DNA of 64,000 bases from JANJUO01 sp942492935 (GTDB taxonomy: Bacteria; Bacteroidota; Ignavibacteria; Kapaibacteriales; UBA2268): the NCBI GenBank assembly GCA_942492935.1, contig OW818654.1, forward strand, positions 4,092,001 through 4,156,000, given 5' to 3'. The notes under the pieces are model-generated. The model saw nothing but the letters and a program-made list of their open reading frames with translations. It had not been told where the DNA came from and did no database searches. A program made the translations under genes and the position numbers. Below are positions 8,806 through 21,366 of the stretch, one piece after another; the stretch's first letter is position 1, and each line of letters begins with the position of its first letter.

Positions 8806-9057
8806 ACAAATCTCCTAATTTAAGAAATGAAATAAATAAATATTATCAATATCAAATAAAACTTATTTTAAAAAAGCAAAAATAAATAATTAAAGTGAAT
8901 TATCTATTAAAAAACTTATTATTTTTTTGATTTAATGCTATAATTTTAATTGAATTACAATTTATTGCTTACACACACAGCCATATTGATTTATTTTGAA
9001 TGTTTTCACAGAAATACTAAAGGTTTTAACATTCTTTTGATAACATAATCAGTAATT

Positions 9058-9087
9058 CCAAAACATACAAATCAATTAATGTTTTGG
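9058..9087 (-). terminator. Possible weak terminator
   Basis: A 9-bp stem CCAAAACAT / ATGTTTTGG with a 12-base loop, just past the stop of the minus-strand gene at 9098. There is no long U run after it, so termination is uncertain. Confidence 0.4.
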
Positions 9088-9097
9088 TTTACCTATT

Positions 9098-9610
9098 TCA
9101 TTTATAAATTTTTAAACTTTGTATCAATTCTTTTACAAATTCTTCAGCATTTTTAAATTCATTATCATTTGTTTTAATATTTGCTTTTCCAATCAATAAT
9201 TGTATTAATTTGCCATTGTCGATAGAGTATCTTTCTTCAGTTTTGTTTACCATCTCTTTATCTCCATCATACGCAATACATTCAGAAACTTTAAATATAA
9301 AAAATGCTGAATTATTATGATAATATACTTCAGTAGATTCACCACAATCACCCATAGCTTCGGCTACAATAATTTTTTTTATTTCAGTCCCTGATTTAAA
9401 TAACTGCACAGATTTTTCTGATTCTTCATCATCATTAGTAATATTTGTTATTTTGTATTTTTTTTCTTCTGCTTTAATTGATTTGTATTGCTCTTTTATA
9501 GTAGCAATTTTAGATTTAATATCATCAGATTTCTGATTGGATATCAAATTACTAATACTAATAAATAATATTAAATTAATTATTACAAAATAATTGATTT
9601 GCTTTTTCAT
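9098..9610 (-). CDS. Secreted protein of unknown function
   Basis: A 170-residue protein with an N-terminal signal peptide or anchor (basic MKKQ, then about 20 hydrophobic residues). A charged lysine/glutamate-rich stretch follows, then a beta-type C-terminal domain with repeated short strands. No family was recognised. It starts 10 bases after the stop of the upstream gene (9621-10022), so the two are probably cotranscribed. Confidence 0.65.
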   Translation of the reverse strand: MKKQINYFVIINLILFISISNLISNQKSDDIKSKIATIKEQYKSIKAEEKKYKITNITNDDEESEKSVQLFKSGTEIKKIIVAEAMGDCGESTEVYYHNNSAFFIFKVSECIAYDGDKEMVNKTEERYSIDNGKLIQLLIGKANIKTNDNEFKNAEEFVKELIQSLKIYK

Positions 9611-9620
9611 TATTACCCTT

Positions 9621-10022
9621 TTATTTAAAAATATAATAAATTATTCCATTATCATCAATTTCGGTTACTGCACCTAATTGAATTGATTTGTTTTCGATAA
9701 ATTCTCTCGCTTCTTTTGGTTCGATGTTGGCTTTTATAGCAAAATCTAATACTGTAAATTTGCCATATTTTTCTTTTATTAATTCAAAAAATATTTCATT
9801 AAATTTAGATGAAATCAAACTTTGTTCTTTCTTTTTTAAAATTAATATTGACCCTATACCTGCCGCAAAAAGTAATATTCCAATAGTTGATAAAAATAAC
9901 GATGTATCCCCTTCATTACTTGACAACCCAATAATAGCAAACAGTAACCCATAAAAAATACCACCATAACTAAGCATTTTATTCTTTTTAGGGGATAATT
10001 TGGTATATGATTCAATATTCAT
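9621..10022 (-). CDS. Small membrane protein with C-terminal helical domain
   Basis: A 133-residue protein. Residues about 18-33 and 43-62 are two hydrophobic helices (GGIFYGLLFAIIGL and FLSTIGILLFAAGIGSILIL). The cytosolic C-terminal part (about 70-133) reads like a small winged-helix-type fold (FTVLDFAIKANIEPKEAREF) with a final beta hairpin. It resembles small membrane proteins that couple two helices to a DNA-binding-like domain, but no family could be named. It is first in a two-gene minus-strand unit. Confidence 0.65.
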   Translation of the reverse strand: MNIESYTKLSPKKNKMLSYGGIFYGLLFAIIGLSSNEGDTSLFLSTIGILLFAAGIGSILILKKKEQSLISSKFNEIFFELIKEKYGKFTVLDFAIKANIEPKEAREFIENKSIQLGAVTEIDDNGIIYYIFK

Positions 10023-10316
10023 TTGTTTTAAATCTCAAAAAGTAAAAAATCAGTAAATATATATATAGATTTTGGAATGGTATATTCACGCTTACAAATA
10101 GGTTATCTAAATTTTTTTTCCCTTTACATTAATTTAGATATTTTTTTAAACAACTGTCCAAATATAAAAATAAAATTTATTATGACAAAGAATAATTTTT
10201 ATTTAAGAATAAAATAATTAGTCAGTAATGGAAGAATAGTTATTATGGATTATGTAGATTTTTATGAGAAATACAATTATCATAGTAAGAAAGAAATGTA
10301 GATAAGTAATAAACGC

Positions 10317-10349
10317 AAAAAAGTCTTGTTAAAGAAACAAGACTTTTTT
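10317..10349 (-). terminator. Terminator of rRNA operon
   Basis: A 14-bp perfect stem (10317-10330 with 10336-10349; core AAGTCTTGTT/AACAAGACTT) with a 5-base loop, ending in a U run on the minus strand. It lies just past the 5S rRNA 3' end. Confidence 0.92.
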
Positions 10350-10360
10350 GGTTTTAGATA

Positions 10361-10478
<118 letters not shown>

Positions 10479-10560
10479 AAAATTTTATATATAAATTAAG
10501 TTGAGGAAAAATGCAATAGAATCTTGAAAAATAATTAAAGAGTTGTCAAGAAACGAGTAT

Positions 10561-10575
10561 AACAACTCATATTTT

Positions 10576-10582
<7 letters not shown>
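10561..10582 (-). other. 3' half of 23S processing stem
   Basis: This strand pairs with 13341-13363 over about 22 bp with a single bulged base. The two segments flank the mature 23S ends and form the usual RNase III-type processing stem. Confidence 0.75.
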
Positions 10583-13340
<2,758 letters not shown>

Positions 13341-13346
<6 letters not shown>

Positions 13347-13363
13347 GAAAATTATGAGTTGTT
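13341..13363 (-). other. 5' half of 23S processing stem
   Basis: Complementary to 10561-10582; together they enclose the 23S rRNA in the primary transcript. Confidence 0.75.
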
Positions 13364-13500
13364 ATACTAATTTCTCGCATTTTCTTTAATTTTAATCTTA
13401 TTTTCTTTACTTTAAAAATACATTCTATTCAGTGTATTTTTGGCTTGATGATTTTTTTTGCATTTTTCCAAAATCAGTTTAACTGATTTTCAACTTAATT

Positions 13501-13511
13501 GTCAAAGAACA
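13501..13511 (-). promoter_or_regulatory. boxA-like antitermination motif before 23S
   Basis: The minus strand reads TGTTCTTTGAC, close to the bacterial rRNA boxA consensus (TGCTCTTTAACA). It lies between tRNA-Ala and the 23S gene. This fits NusB/S10-dependent antitermination, but the function is inferred. Confidence 0.6.
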
Positions 13512-13520
13512 TTTTTTTTG

Positions 13521-13594
13521 TGGACCCTAACGGGATCGAACCGTTGACCTCCAGAATGCAAATCTGGCGCTCTACCAAACTAAGCTAAGGGCCC
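13521..13594 (-). tRNA. tRNA-Ala (UGC)
   Basis: A 74-base cloverleaf with a 7-bp acceptor stem (GGGCCCT/AGGGTCC, one G-U pair), D arm AGCTTAGTTTGGTAGAGC, anticodon loop TTTGCAT (anticodon TGC) and T loop GGTTCGATCC. No CCA is encoded. It sits in the 16S-23S spacer. Confidence 0.96.
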
Positions 13595-13622
13595 AGCGTT
13601 GTTTTTAGCTATACGCCGATTG

Positions 13623-13697
<75 letters not shown>

Positions 13698-13730
13698 ATC
13701 GTGTTGACGCATATCAAAATTGATGTTGTG

Positions 13731-13740
13731 TTAAAGAACA
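13731..13740 (-). promoter_or_regulatory. boxA-like motif between 16S and tRNA-Ile
   Basis: The minus strand reads TGTTCTTTAA followed by CAC, again close to boxA. It is a second copy of the same motif in the spacer. Confidence 0.55.
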
Positions 13741-13832
13741 ATGAGCTTTGTAAACATTAGTTCACAAAAAACAGGAAGTACAAGTAAATATAGTAAGTAA
13801 ATCAAGGCTTGATTTTTTTATTGAGTATTACT

Positions 13833-15316
<1,484 letters not shown>

Positions 15317-15476
15317 TATATCTTAAGTTTGATTTCCTATGTTATGCTCGATTTACTTACATTGACGTTATGTTGTTTATTTTTGTCGTATATTTTTCTT
15401 TGTACTTCCTATTTTCAATGAACTATGTTTCCTCAGTAGAAAACTCTTTTTTCCGTTTCCGCTTTTCAGCGGGATT

Positions 15477-15507
15477 CAAAATTAAGTATTTTTTTTATTC
15501 TATGCAA
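15477..15507 (-). promoter_or_regulatory. rRNA promoter, proximal (of three)
   Basis: On the minus strand TTG (15505-15507), exactly 20 bases, then TAATTTTG (15477-15484). This matches the Bacteroidetes -33 TTTG-type / -7 TAnnTTTG promoter. It is followed by a short GC-rich hairpin (CCGCT/AGCGG) at the expected start of transcription. Confidence 0.75.
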
Positions 15508-15548
15508 GAACTTTTTTTATTTTTTTTCTCGCCTACCTAATTTTTTTT

Positions 15549-15558
15549 CTAAAGAACA
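15549..15558 (-). promoter_or_regulatory. boxA-like motif in rRNA leader
   Basis: The minus strand reads TGTTCTTTAG, about 30 bases downstream of the middle promoter's -7 element. Confidence 0.45.
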
Positions 15559-15588
15559 CTTTTTGCTTTTTCCCGCTTAGCAGGATTT

Positions 15589-15619
15589 CAAATTTAATAA
15601 CTTTTTTGATATTACACAA
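15589..15619 (-). promoter_or_regulatory. rRNA promoter, middle (of three)
   Basis: On the minus strand TTG (15617-15619), exactly 20 bases, then TAAATTTG (15589-15596). It is followed by a GC-rich segment with CCTGCT/AGCGGG that can fold, and by a boxA-like motif. It lies 112 bp upstream of the proximal promoter. Confidence 0.75.
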
Positions 15620-15664
15620 GAACTTTTTTTTATTTAATTCTTATTTATTTTCAAATCATTACTT

Positions 15665-15674
15665 CAAAAGAACA
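15665..15674 (-). promoter_or_regulatory. boxA-like motif in rRNA leader
   Basis: The minus strand reads TGTTCTTTTG, about 30 bases downstream of the distal promoter's -7 element, the same relative position as the copy at 15549. Confidence 0.45.
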
Positions 15675-15703
15675 AATTTCGTTTTTCCTGTTTAACAGGA
15701 TTT

Positions 15704-15734
15704 CAAAATTACGATTATTTTTTATTGTATGCAA
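15704..15734 (-). promoter_or_regulatory. rRNA promoter, distal (of three)
   Basis: On the minus strand TTG (15732-15734), exactly 20 bases, then TAATTTTG (15704-15711). It is followed by hairpin CCTGTT/AACAGG. It lies 115 bp upstream of the middle promoter, making three near-regular tandem units. Confidence 0.75.
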
Positions 15735-15938
15735 GAAATATTTTCAATAATTCATCTCTTATGATGAAATATTTTATTTAAGTATTTTACCTCATATCAA
15801 AATTTCTTAATAATATTTCAAAATAAAATAATTTATGGACACAAAAATACATCACTGCTAATTATTAAACCATTGATAAAAATCGACTTATCAAAAAGTA
15901 CTGTTTTGGAATTATATGTAAATTTCAACATTTAAAAA

Positions 15939-15969
15939 AAAGTGTAGTAAAAAATTATTACTACACTTT
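15939..15969 (-). terminator. Terminator of maeB
   Basis: A perfect 12-bp stem AAAGTGTAGTAA (15939-15950) / TTACTACACTTT (15958-15969), followed on the minus strand by a run of U. It lies 57 bases past the maeB stop. Confidence 0.88.
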
Positions 15970-16025
15970 ATAAATACACAATAAACAAACAATTTTAAAA
16001 TATTAAATTTCTAATCAAATTATTA

Positions 16026-18305
16026 TTATTGTTCTGCTTTTGCATTTCTTTCTTTTTGTTGCACATCAACAACTGTAATTGCAATCAATTCAACAATTTG
16101 ATTGATTTCATCTGCTCTATGTAATACATTAATTGGCTTATTCAATCCAAGTATTACAGGACCAGTTAATCTTGCCTTACCTATTCTGTTCAATAATTTA
16201 AATGCTGTATTTCCAGATACAAGATTTGGGAAAATCAAAACATTTGCAGCACCTTTTAAAGTGCTGAATGGGAAAAATTGTTCAAGTACATCTGGACTTA
16301 CGGCTGTATCTGCTTGCATATCGCCATCAACCATCAAAGTTGGATTTTTTTCATGAATAATTTTCAAAGATGCTTGTATTTTTGTAGGGATTTCACCTTT
16401 GACTGAACCAAAATTACTGTATGAAAGTAAAGCAACTTTTGGTGTAATATCAAAATTTTTGACAAATTCTGAAGTCTGAAGTGTAATATCAGCTAATTGT
16501 TCAGCATTAGGGTCAATATTGACTGTTGTATCAGCGAGGAAGAATGTTTGAGATTTTGTATTTATAATATACATCCCAGAAACAACGCTATAATTTTCCT
16601 GTTTGCCAATAATTTCGAGAGCAGGACGAAGGGTATCAGGATAATGCTTGGTTAATCCAGAAACCATACCATCAGCTTCACAATTTTTAACCATCATCGC
16701 ACCGAAATAATTACGGTCTAAAAGCATATTTTTTCTTGCTTCATTTCTCGTAATTCCCTTTCTTTGTCTTAATTGATAATAGTCTTCAATAAATTTTTCT
16801 GTATGTGCATATTTACGAGGGTCGATAATTTCAATTCCAGTCAAATCATAGTTGTTTTCTTCTGCAACTGCTCTAATTTTTTCTTCAGTTCCTATTAGAA
16901 TAGGTTTTGCGATTTTTGTATCCACAGCTATAATAGCAGCTTTTATAATTTTAGGGTTTTCACCTTCAGGTAACACAATACGTTTTGGATTTTTTCGAGC
17001 TTTTGAAAACACTTTAGTCATTAATTCATGGGTTCTTCCCATTCTGACTTCAAGTGATTCAATATATTTTTCCATATTTTCAATAGGAGTACGAGCAACT
17101 CCTGTTTCCATAGCTGCTTTTGCAACAGCTGGAGCTACCCAAGTCAAAACGCGTGGGTCGAATGGAGTAGGAATTATATATTTTCTACCAAATGACATTT
17201 CTGTACCTTCGTAAGCTCTTTTTACAGATTCTGGTACTTCTTCCTTTGCTAATTTGGCTAAAGCGTGTGCGGCAGCTTGTTTCATTTCTTCATTTATGGC
17301 TTTAGCGTGTACATCCAAAGCTCCCCGGAAAATGAATGGAAAGCCGAGTACATTATTAACTTGATTTGGATAATCGGAACGACCTGTAGCCATAATAATA
17401 TCTGGTCTTGCTGCAATTGCTAAATCATAAGAGATTTCAGGGTCAGGATTTGCCATTGCAAATATTATTGGGTCTGGCGCCATTGATTTTACCATATCTT
17501 GAGTAACAACATCAGCACTGGATAGTCCCACAAATACATCTGCATCAACAAATGCATCAGCAAGAGTTCTTCTATCGGTTTCAACTGCAAAATCTTCTTT
17601 ATAAATATTCATCCCATTTGTTCTACCTTTGTAGATAACGCCTTTTGTGTCACACATTATAACGTTTTTAGGATTAACACCTAAACTTATATGGAATTTT
17701 GCACATGCAATACCAGATGCACCTGCACCATTATATACTACTTTAATTTCATCTAATTTCTTTCCAACGATTTCACAAGCATTTAATAAAGCTGCACCAC
17801 TAATAATAGCAGTACCATGTTGGTCATCATGAAAAACTGGAATGTCAAGAGATTTCTTGAGTGCTTCTTCAATAATAAAACAATCTGGACCAGAAATATC
17901 TTCAAGATTTATACCTCCAAAAGTAGGAGCAATCACTTCAACTGTTCGTATAATTTCTTCAATATTCTTAGAGTCAAGTTCGATATCAAAAACATCAATA
18001 TCAGCAAAAGTTTTAAACAAAACTCCTTTGCCTTCCATAACTGGTTTTCCGCCAAGCGGTCCTAAATCACCTAATCCAAGAACGGCTGTTCCATTTGAAA
18101 TTACTGCAACAAGATTACCCTTTGCAGTGTATTCAAATACTTTTTCAGGGTCTTTAAAAATTTCTCTACATGGTTCCGCTACACCTGGTGAGTAAGCAAG
18201 TGATAAATCCCTTTGTGTAAGAGTTGGTTTGGTGGTAACTACTTCGATTTTACCTTTTCTGCCCATACTATGATATTCGAGGGCGTCTTCTTTTCTTATA
18301 ATCAT
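16026..18305 (-). CDS. maeB: NADP-dependent malic enzyme with phosphotransacetylase-like domain
   Basis: Oxidative decarboxylation of malate to pyruvate, yielding NADPH and CO2. With the ATG at 18305 the protein has 759 residues, the usual MaeB length. A frame runs upstream to 18377, but the 18305 start has an SD (AAGGAG) 7 bases before it. Residues about 1-420 are the malic enzyme part (LAYSPGVAEPC near the start, FHDDQHGTAIISGAALLNAC with the metal site, NAD(P)-binding VVYNGAGASGIACA). Residues about 425-755 are the phosphate acetyl/butaryltransferase-like domain (RIVLPEGENPKIIKAA), which in MaeB proteins mainly has regulatory and oligomerising roles. The gene stands alone with its own terminator. 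Confidence 0.95.
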   Translation of the reverse strand: MIIRKEDALEYHSMGRKGKIEVVTTKPTLTQRDLSLAYSPGVAEPCREIFKDPEKVFEYTAKGNLVAVISNGTAVLGLGDLGPLGGKPVMEGKGVLFKTFADIDVFDIELDSKNIEEIIRTVEVIAPTFGGINLEDISGPDCFIIEEALKKSLDIPVFHDDQHGTAIISGAALLNACEIVGKKLDEIKVVYNGAGASGIACAKFHISLGVNPKNVIMCDTKGVIYKGRTNGMNIYKEDFAVETDRRTLADAFVDADVFVGLSSADVVTQDMVKSMAPDPIIFAMANPDPEISYDLAIAARPDIIMATGRSDYPNQVNNVLGFPFIFRGALDVHAKAINEEMKQAAAHALAKLAKEEVPESVKRAYEGTEMSFGRKYIIPTPFDPRVLTWVAPAVAKAAMETGVARTPIENMEKYIESLEVRMGRTHELMTKVFSKARKNPKRIVLPEGENPKIIKAAIIAVDTKIAKPILIGTEEKIRAVAEENNYDLTGIEIIDPRKYAHTEKFIEDYYQLRQRKGITRNEARKNMLLDRNYFGAMMVKNCEADGMVSGLTKHYPDTLRPALEIIGKQENYSVVSGMYIINTKSQTFFLADTTVNIDPNAEQLADITLQTSEFVKNFDITPKVALLSYSNFGSVKGEIPTKIQASLKIIHEKNPTLMVDGDMQADTAVSPDVLEQFFPFSTLKGAANVLIFPNLVSGNTAFKLLNRIGKARLTGPVILGLNKPINVLHRADEINQIVELIAITVVDVQQKERNAKAEQ

Positions 18306-18509
18306 ATAAACACTCCTTTGAAGTGTGTCAAATTTAACATATTCAAAATTAAGTAATATTACATTAATAATGAACAAATATTAACACAAAAATAGAAATA
18401 AACAATTTTTTTATTCATTAATGTTATTTTAATCGCAACAAAAAAATATTAGATTGATTTACAATATGGTTCTAATTACAACGTTAAAATCATTTTTTTA
18501 ATTTAATTT

Positions 18510-18627
18510 GCCGAGATTCATAGAAATATGAATGCGGGGGACCCAAATTTAGGGGCGAATTCTCTGTTTGAGATAGGATACTTCCAAATCCGAGCCCGTC
18601 AGCTAACCTCGTAGGCGTATGGGAGAA
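18510..18627 (+). ncRNA. c-di-AMP (ydaO/yuaA) riboswitch
   Basis: The leader of the permease gene matches the ydaO motif in order: GCGGGGGACCCAA (near 18534), GGGGCGAATTC (near 18552), and CCGAGCCCGTCAGC then TAACCTCGTAGGCGT ending in GGGAGA. The GGGAG at its end is also the ribosome-binding site, 4 bases before the ATG, so ligand binding probably controls translation start. In characterised cases cyclic di-AMP switches such genes off. The family match is strong; the direction of control here is inferred. Confidence 0.93.
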
Positions 18628-18629
18628 AT

Positions 18630-20612
18630 ATGTCAACCATTGTTGAATCTGATACAATAGGTATCGGAAATAAGTTATATCGTAAACTCTTTGGTTCACC
18701 AAAGAATATTAATGACCCCGGAATTTTTCATAAAATTACTTTGATTCCATTTTTTGCTTGGATTGGATTAGGTGCTGATGGTTTGTCTTCATCAGCTTAT
18801 GGACCTGAAGAAGCATTTCGAGCATTAGGCAGTCATACTTATCTTGCTGTTTTCCTTGCTTTAGCTACAATTATAACAGTAACTGTAATATCTTACGCTT
18901 ATTCTAAAATTATAGAACACTTCCCAAATGGAGGTGGTGGCTACGTTGTAGCTACAAAAATGCTCGGAAAAAATACTGGGGTAGTTTCTGGTAGTGCATT
19001 GATAATTGATTACATTCTAACAATCACTGTTTCAATAGTATCATGCTCAGATGCATTATTTAGTTATATGCCTTTACAATTTCATCAATATAGAATCTAC
19101 TTTGCTGCATTATTGATTGTTGTAATGATTGTTATGAATATTCGTGGAGCGAAAGAATCAATAAAAATAATGGCTCCAATTTTTGTATTATTTATATTAA
19201 CTCATTTATTACTATTGGGTTATGGTATAATAAGTCATTTAATGGATTTTTCCAAAGTTGTTGGTGAAATTCATACTAATGCATCAAGTGATTTTTCCTC
19301 AATTGGATTTATTGCTTTATTACTTATATTTGTAAGAGCTTATTCCCTTGGTGGAGGAACTTATACAGGAATTGAAGCTGTTTCAAACGGATTGCAAATT
19401 ATGCGTACTCCCAAAGTACAATCTGGCAAGCGAACTATGCTTTATATGGCAGTATCATTATCTTTAGCCGCAGGTGGATTATTTTTATGTTATGTTTTGG
19501 TAGGAGTTGAATTTGCTAATGGTAAAACATTAAATGCAGTACTCGCAGATACTCTTTATGGAGATTGGGCTTTTGGCTCAACATTAGCATTTATAACAAT
19601 ATTTTCTGAAGGTGCTTTGCTTTTTGTTGCAGCTCAAGCAGGGTTTATTGATGCACCAAGAGTTATGGCAAATATGTCTTTAGATATGTGGTTACCAAGG
19701 AAATTTGCAACATTATCAGAACGATTAACCATGAGAAATGGAATCATTATGATTGGTGTTTTGGCATTGATTTTACTTTTTTATACAAAAGGTTCAATTT
19801 CTGCTCTTGTGATAATGTATTCTATAAATGTATTTCTTACATTTACAATATCACAATTTGCTATGGTTCGCTTTTATTTTTTACGCAGGAAGACAGATAA
19901 TCAATGGAAAAAGCATATTTTTATATTTGTGGTTGGTCTGATTTTATGTGTTACAATACTAACAATTACTGTTTTTGAGAAATTCACAGAAGGTGGATGG
20001 CTTACACTTGCAGTTACTTCCGTTTTGATTTCAGTATGTTTTATGATTAAAAAACATTATAATAATGTTAAGAACGATATAAAAATATTAGAAGAAAATC
20101 TACCAGAACTACCCGAAGACCAATTAATCGAATTACCTGCATTTCATAAAAGCGACAGAACTGCTGTGCAATTAGTTGGTGGTTATGATGGATTTGGTAT
20201 TCATACTTTCTTTTCAATCATCAGGTCGTTCCCTGGACTATATAAAAATTTTGTTTTTGTTTCAATAGCTGTAGTTGACCACGAATTATTCAAAGAGAAC
20301 GAAACTGTTGATGAACTTATAAAACATAAAACTATTGCTTTAAAAAAATATGTGAAATTAGCGAAGAAAATGGGTTTTAATGCTGAATATAGAATCAAAA
20401 TATCTACAGATGTCATTGATAGTGCAACCGATATTTGCCTTGAAATTTCAAATGAATTTAGAAATTTAACAGTTTTTACTGGAAAATTGTCTTTCAGAGT
20501 AGAGAAATTCTTTCATAAATTCTTACACAATGAAACTTCATCATCTATTCAAAGAAGGTTGCAATGGCATGGTATCACAAATGTAATTTTACCAATTAAA
20601 ATTAGGAATTAA
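18630..20612 (+). CDS. kimA: KimA-type potassium uptake permease (APC superfamily)
   Basis: A 660-residue inner-membrane transporter. About 12 hydrophobic segments span residues 35-460, starting with FFAWIGLGADGLSSSAYGPE, the amino-acid/polyamine permease signature of KimA/YdaO proteins. A cytosolic region of about 190 residues follows with a universal-stress-like fold (VQLVGGYDGFGIHTFFSIIR). B. subtilis KimA is a high-affinity K+ importer shut down by c-di-AMP. The riboswitch directly upstream makes the potassium role much more likely than amino acid transport. No partner gene is adjacent. Confidence 0.85.
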   Translation: MSTIVESDTIGIGNKLYRKLFGSPKNINDPGIFHKITLIPFFAWIGLGADGLSSSAYGPEEAFRALGSHTYLAVFLALATIITVTVISYAYSKIIEHFPNGGGGYVVATKMLGKNTGVVSGSALIIDYILTITVSIVSCSDALFSYMPLQFHQYRIYFAALLIVVMIVMNIRGAKESIKIMAPIFVLFILTHLLLLGYGIISHLMDFSKVVGEIHTNASSDFSSIGFIALLLIFVRAYSLGGGTYTGIEAVSNGLQIMRTPKVQSGKRTMLYMAVSLSLAAGGLFLCYVLVGVEFANGKTLNAVLADTLYGDWAFGSTLAFITIFSEGALLFVAAQAGFIDAPRVMANMSLDMWLPRKFATLSERLTMRNGIIMIGVLALILLFYTKGSISALVIMYSINVFLTFTISQFAMVRFYFLRRKTDNQWKKHIFIFVVGLILCVTILTITVFEKFTEGGWLTLAVTSVLISVCFMIKKHYNNVKNDIKILEENLPELPEDQLIELPAFHKSDRTAVQLVGGYDGFGIHTFFSIIRSFPGLYKNFVFVSIAVVDHELFKENETVDELIKHKTIALKKYVKLAKKMGFNAEYRIKISTDVIDSATDICLEISNEFRNLTVFTGKLSFRVEKFFHKFLHNETSSSIQRRLQWHGITNVILPIKIRN

Positions 20613-20664
20613 TTATTTTTTATGTGTTCTGTATAAATACAAACGCATTTTTATTCTATAGTCC

Positions 20665-20910
20665 GTTGCTCAAGTATAAATTTAATCATCTTCTACGTGA
20701 TTAAAGCCACGTGTTGCTTACTGAATCTGCAACACGGGGCTGTCTCAAAAGGTCTTTTTTAGTTATTGCATTTTTGAGGGTTGTGAGATATTTATATATA
20801 TTTCTGCAACTTTGTGCAATATGGATTCTGAAACAAGTTACCAATGACACCTTTTGTGACAGCCACAAATATCATTTCAATTTTAATTGAGCAACAGACG
20901 GTTAACCGTC
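20665..20910. repeat. Fold-back (MITE-like) element
   Basis: Nested inverted repeats: GTTGCTCAA (20665-20673) with TTGAGCAAC (20887-20895); CGTGTTGC (20710-20717) with GCAACACG (20729-20736); and a 16-base arm GGCTGTCTCAAAAGGT (20738-20753) matching 20849-20864 with one mismatch. A 14-bp palindrome (GACGGTTAACCGTC, 20897-20910) ends it. GGCTGTCTCAAAA-type ends are common on insertion sequences, so this may be a small non-coding IS relic. There is no ORF inside. Confidence 0.55.
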
Positions 20911-21061
20911 AATCATCTGACTTTTTAAAAAATAGTTAGCTATAATATGCAAGTCGATTTTTTCATTTAAGTAGTTAGTAGGTACATCCAATAATTGTTG
21001 ATAAGAAATATTACTTTATCATTATTATGCGAATTACTAATAGTAGTAATATAAAAAAAAA

Positions 21062-21086
21062 TGTTAAGCAAAATATTTACTTAACA
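21062..21086 (-). terminator. Terminator of tRNA-Leu
   Basis: A 7-bp stem TGTTAAG (21062-21068) / CTTAACA (21080-21086), followed on the minus strand by a run of U (A run at 21053-21061). It lies directly after the tRNA 3' end. Confidence 0.8.
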
Positions 21087-21104
21087 CTTTCTTGAGTACT
21101 TTCG

Positions 21105-21189
21105 TACTCAGAGCGGGACTTGAACCCGCACGAGCTATTCGCTCACAGGATTTTAAGTCCTGTGCGTCTACCAATTCCGCCATCTGAGC
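21105..21189 (-). tRNA. tRNA-Leu (UAA)
   Basis: An 85-base class II tRNA with acceptor stem GCTCAGA/TCTGAGT (closing G-U), D arm GCGGAATTGGTAGACGC, anticodon stem-loop ACAGGACTTAAAATCCTGT with anticodon TAA, a long variable arm (GAGCGAATAGCTC) and T arm GCGGGTTCAAGTCCCGC. No CCA is encoded. Confidence 0.97.
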
Positions 21190-21212
21190 AATACTGTCAT
21201 CTGAACAGAATT

Positions 21213-21243
21213 CAAAATTACGAACTTTTTTTTATTCCACCAA
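21213..21243 (-). promoter_or_regulatory. Promoter of tRNA-Leu
   Basis: On the minus strand TTG (21241-21243), exactly 20 bases, then TAATTTTG (21213-21220), ending 23 bases before the tRNA. The form and spacing equal those of the three rRNA promoters. Confidence 0.75.
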
Positions 21244-21296
21244 ATATTTTTTTTGAAATAATTAAAATTATTTTTGAACGTCTATCATTTTCTTAA

Positions 21297-21327
21297 TTGC
21301 ACAATTTGATAAGTTGTTGTAATTTTG
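21297..21327 (+). promoter_or_regulatory. Promoter of lepA-lepB
   Basis: TTG (21297-21299), exactly 20 bases, then TAATTTTG (21320-21327). Transcription should start near 21335, which rules out the in-frame TTG at 21325 as the lepA start and supports ATG 21367. Confidence 0.7.
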
Positions 21328-21366
21328 AAGTTTGTATTATTTTCGATTTCAGAATTAAATAATTTT

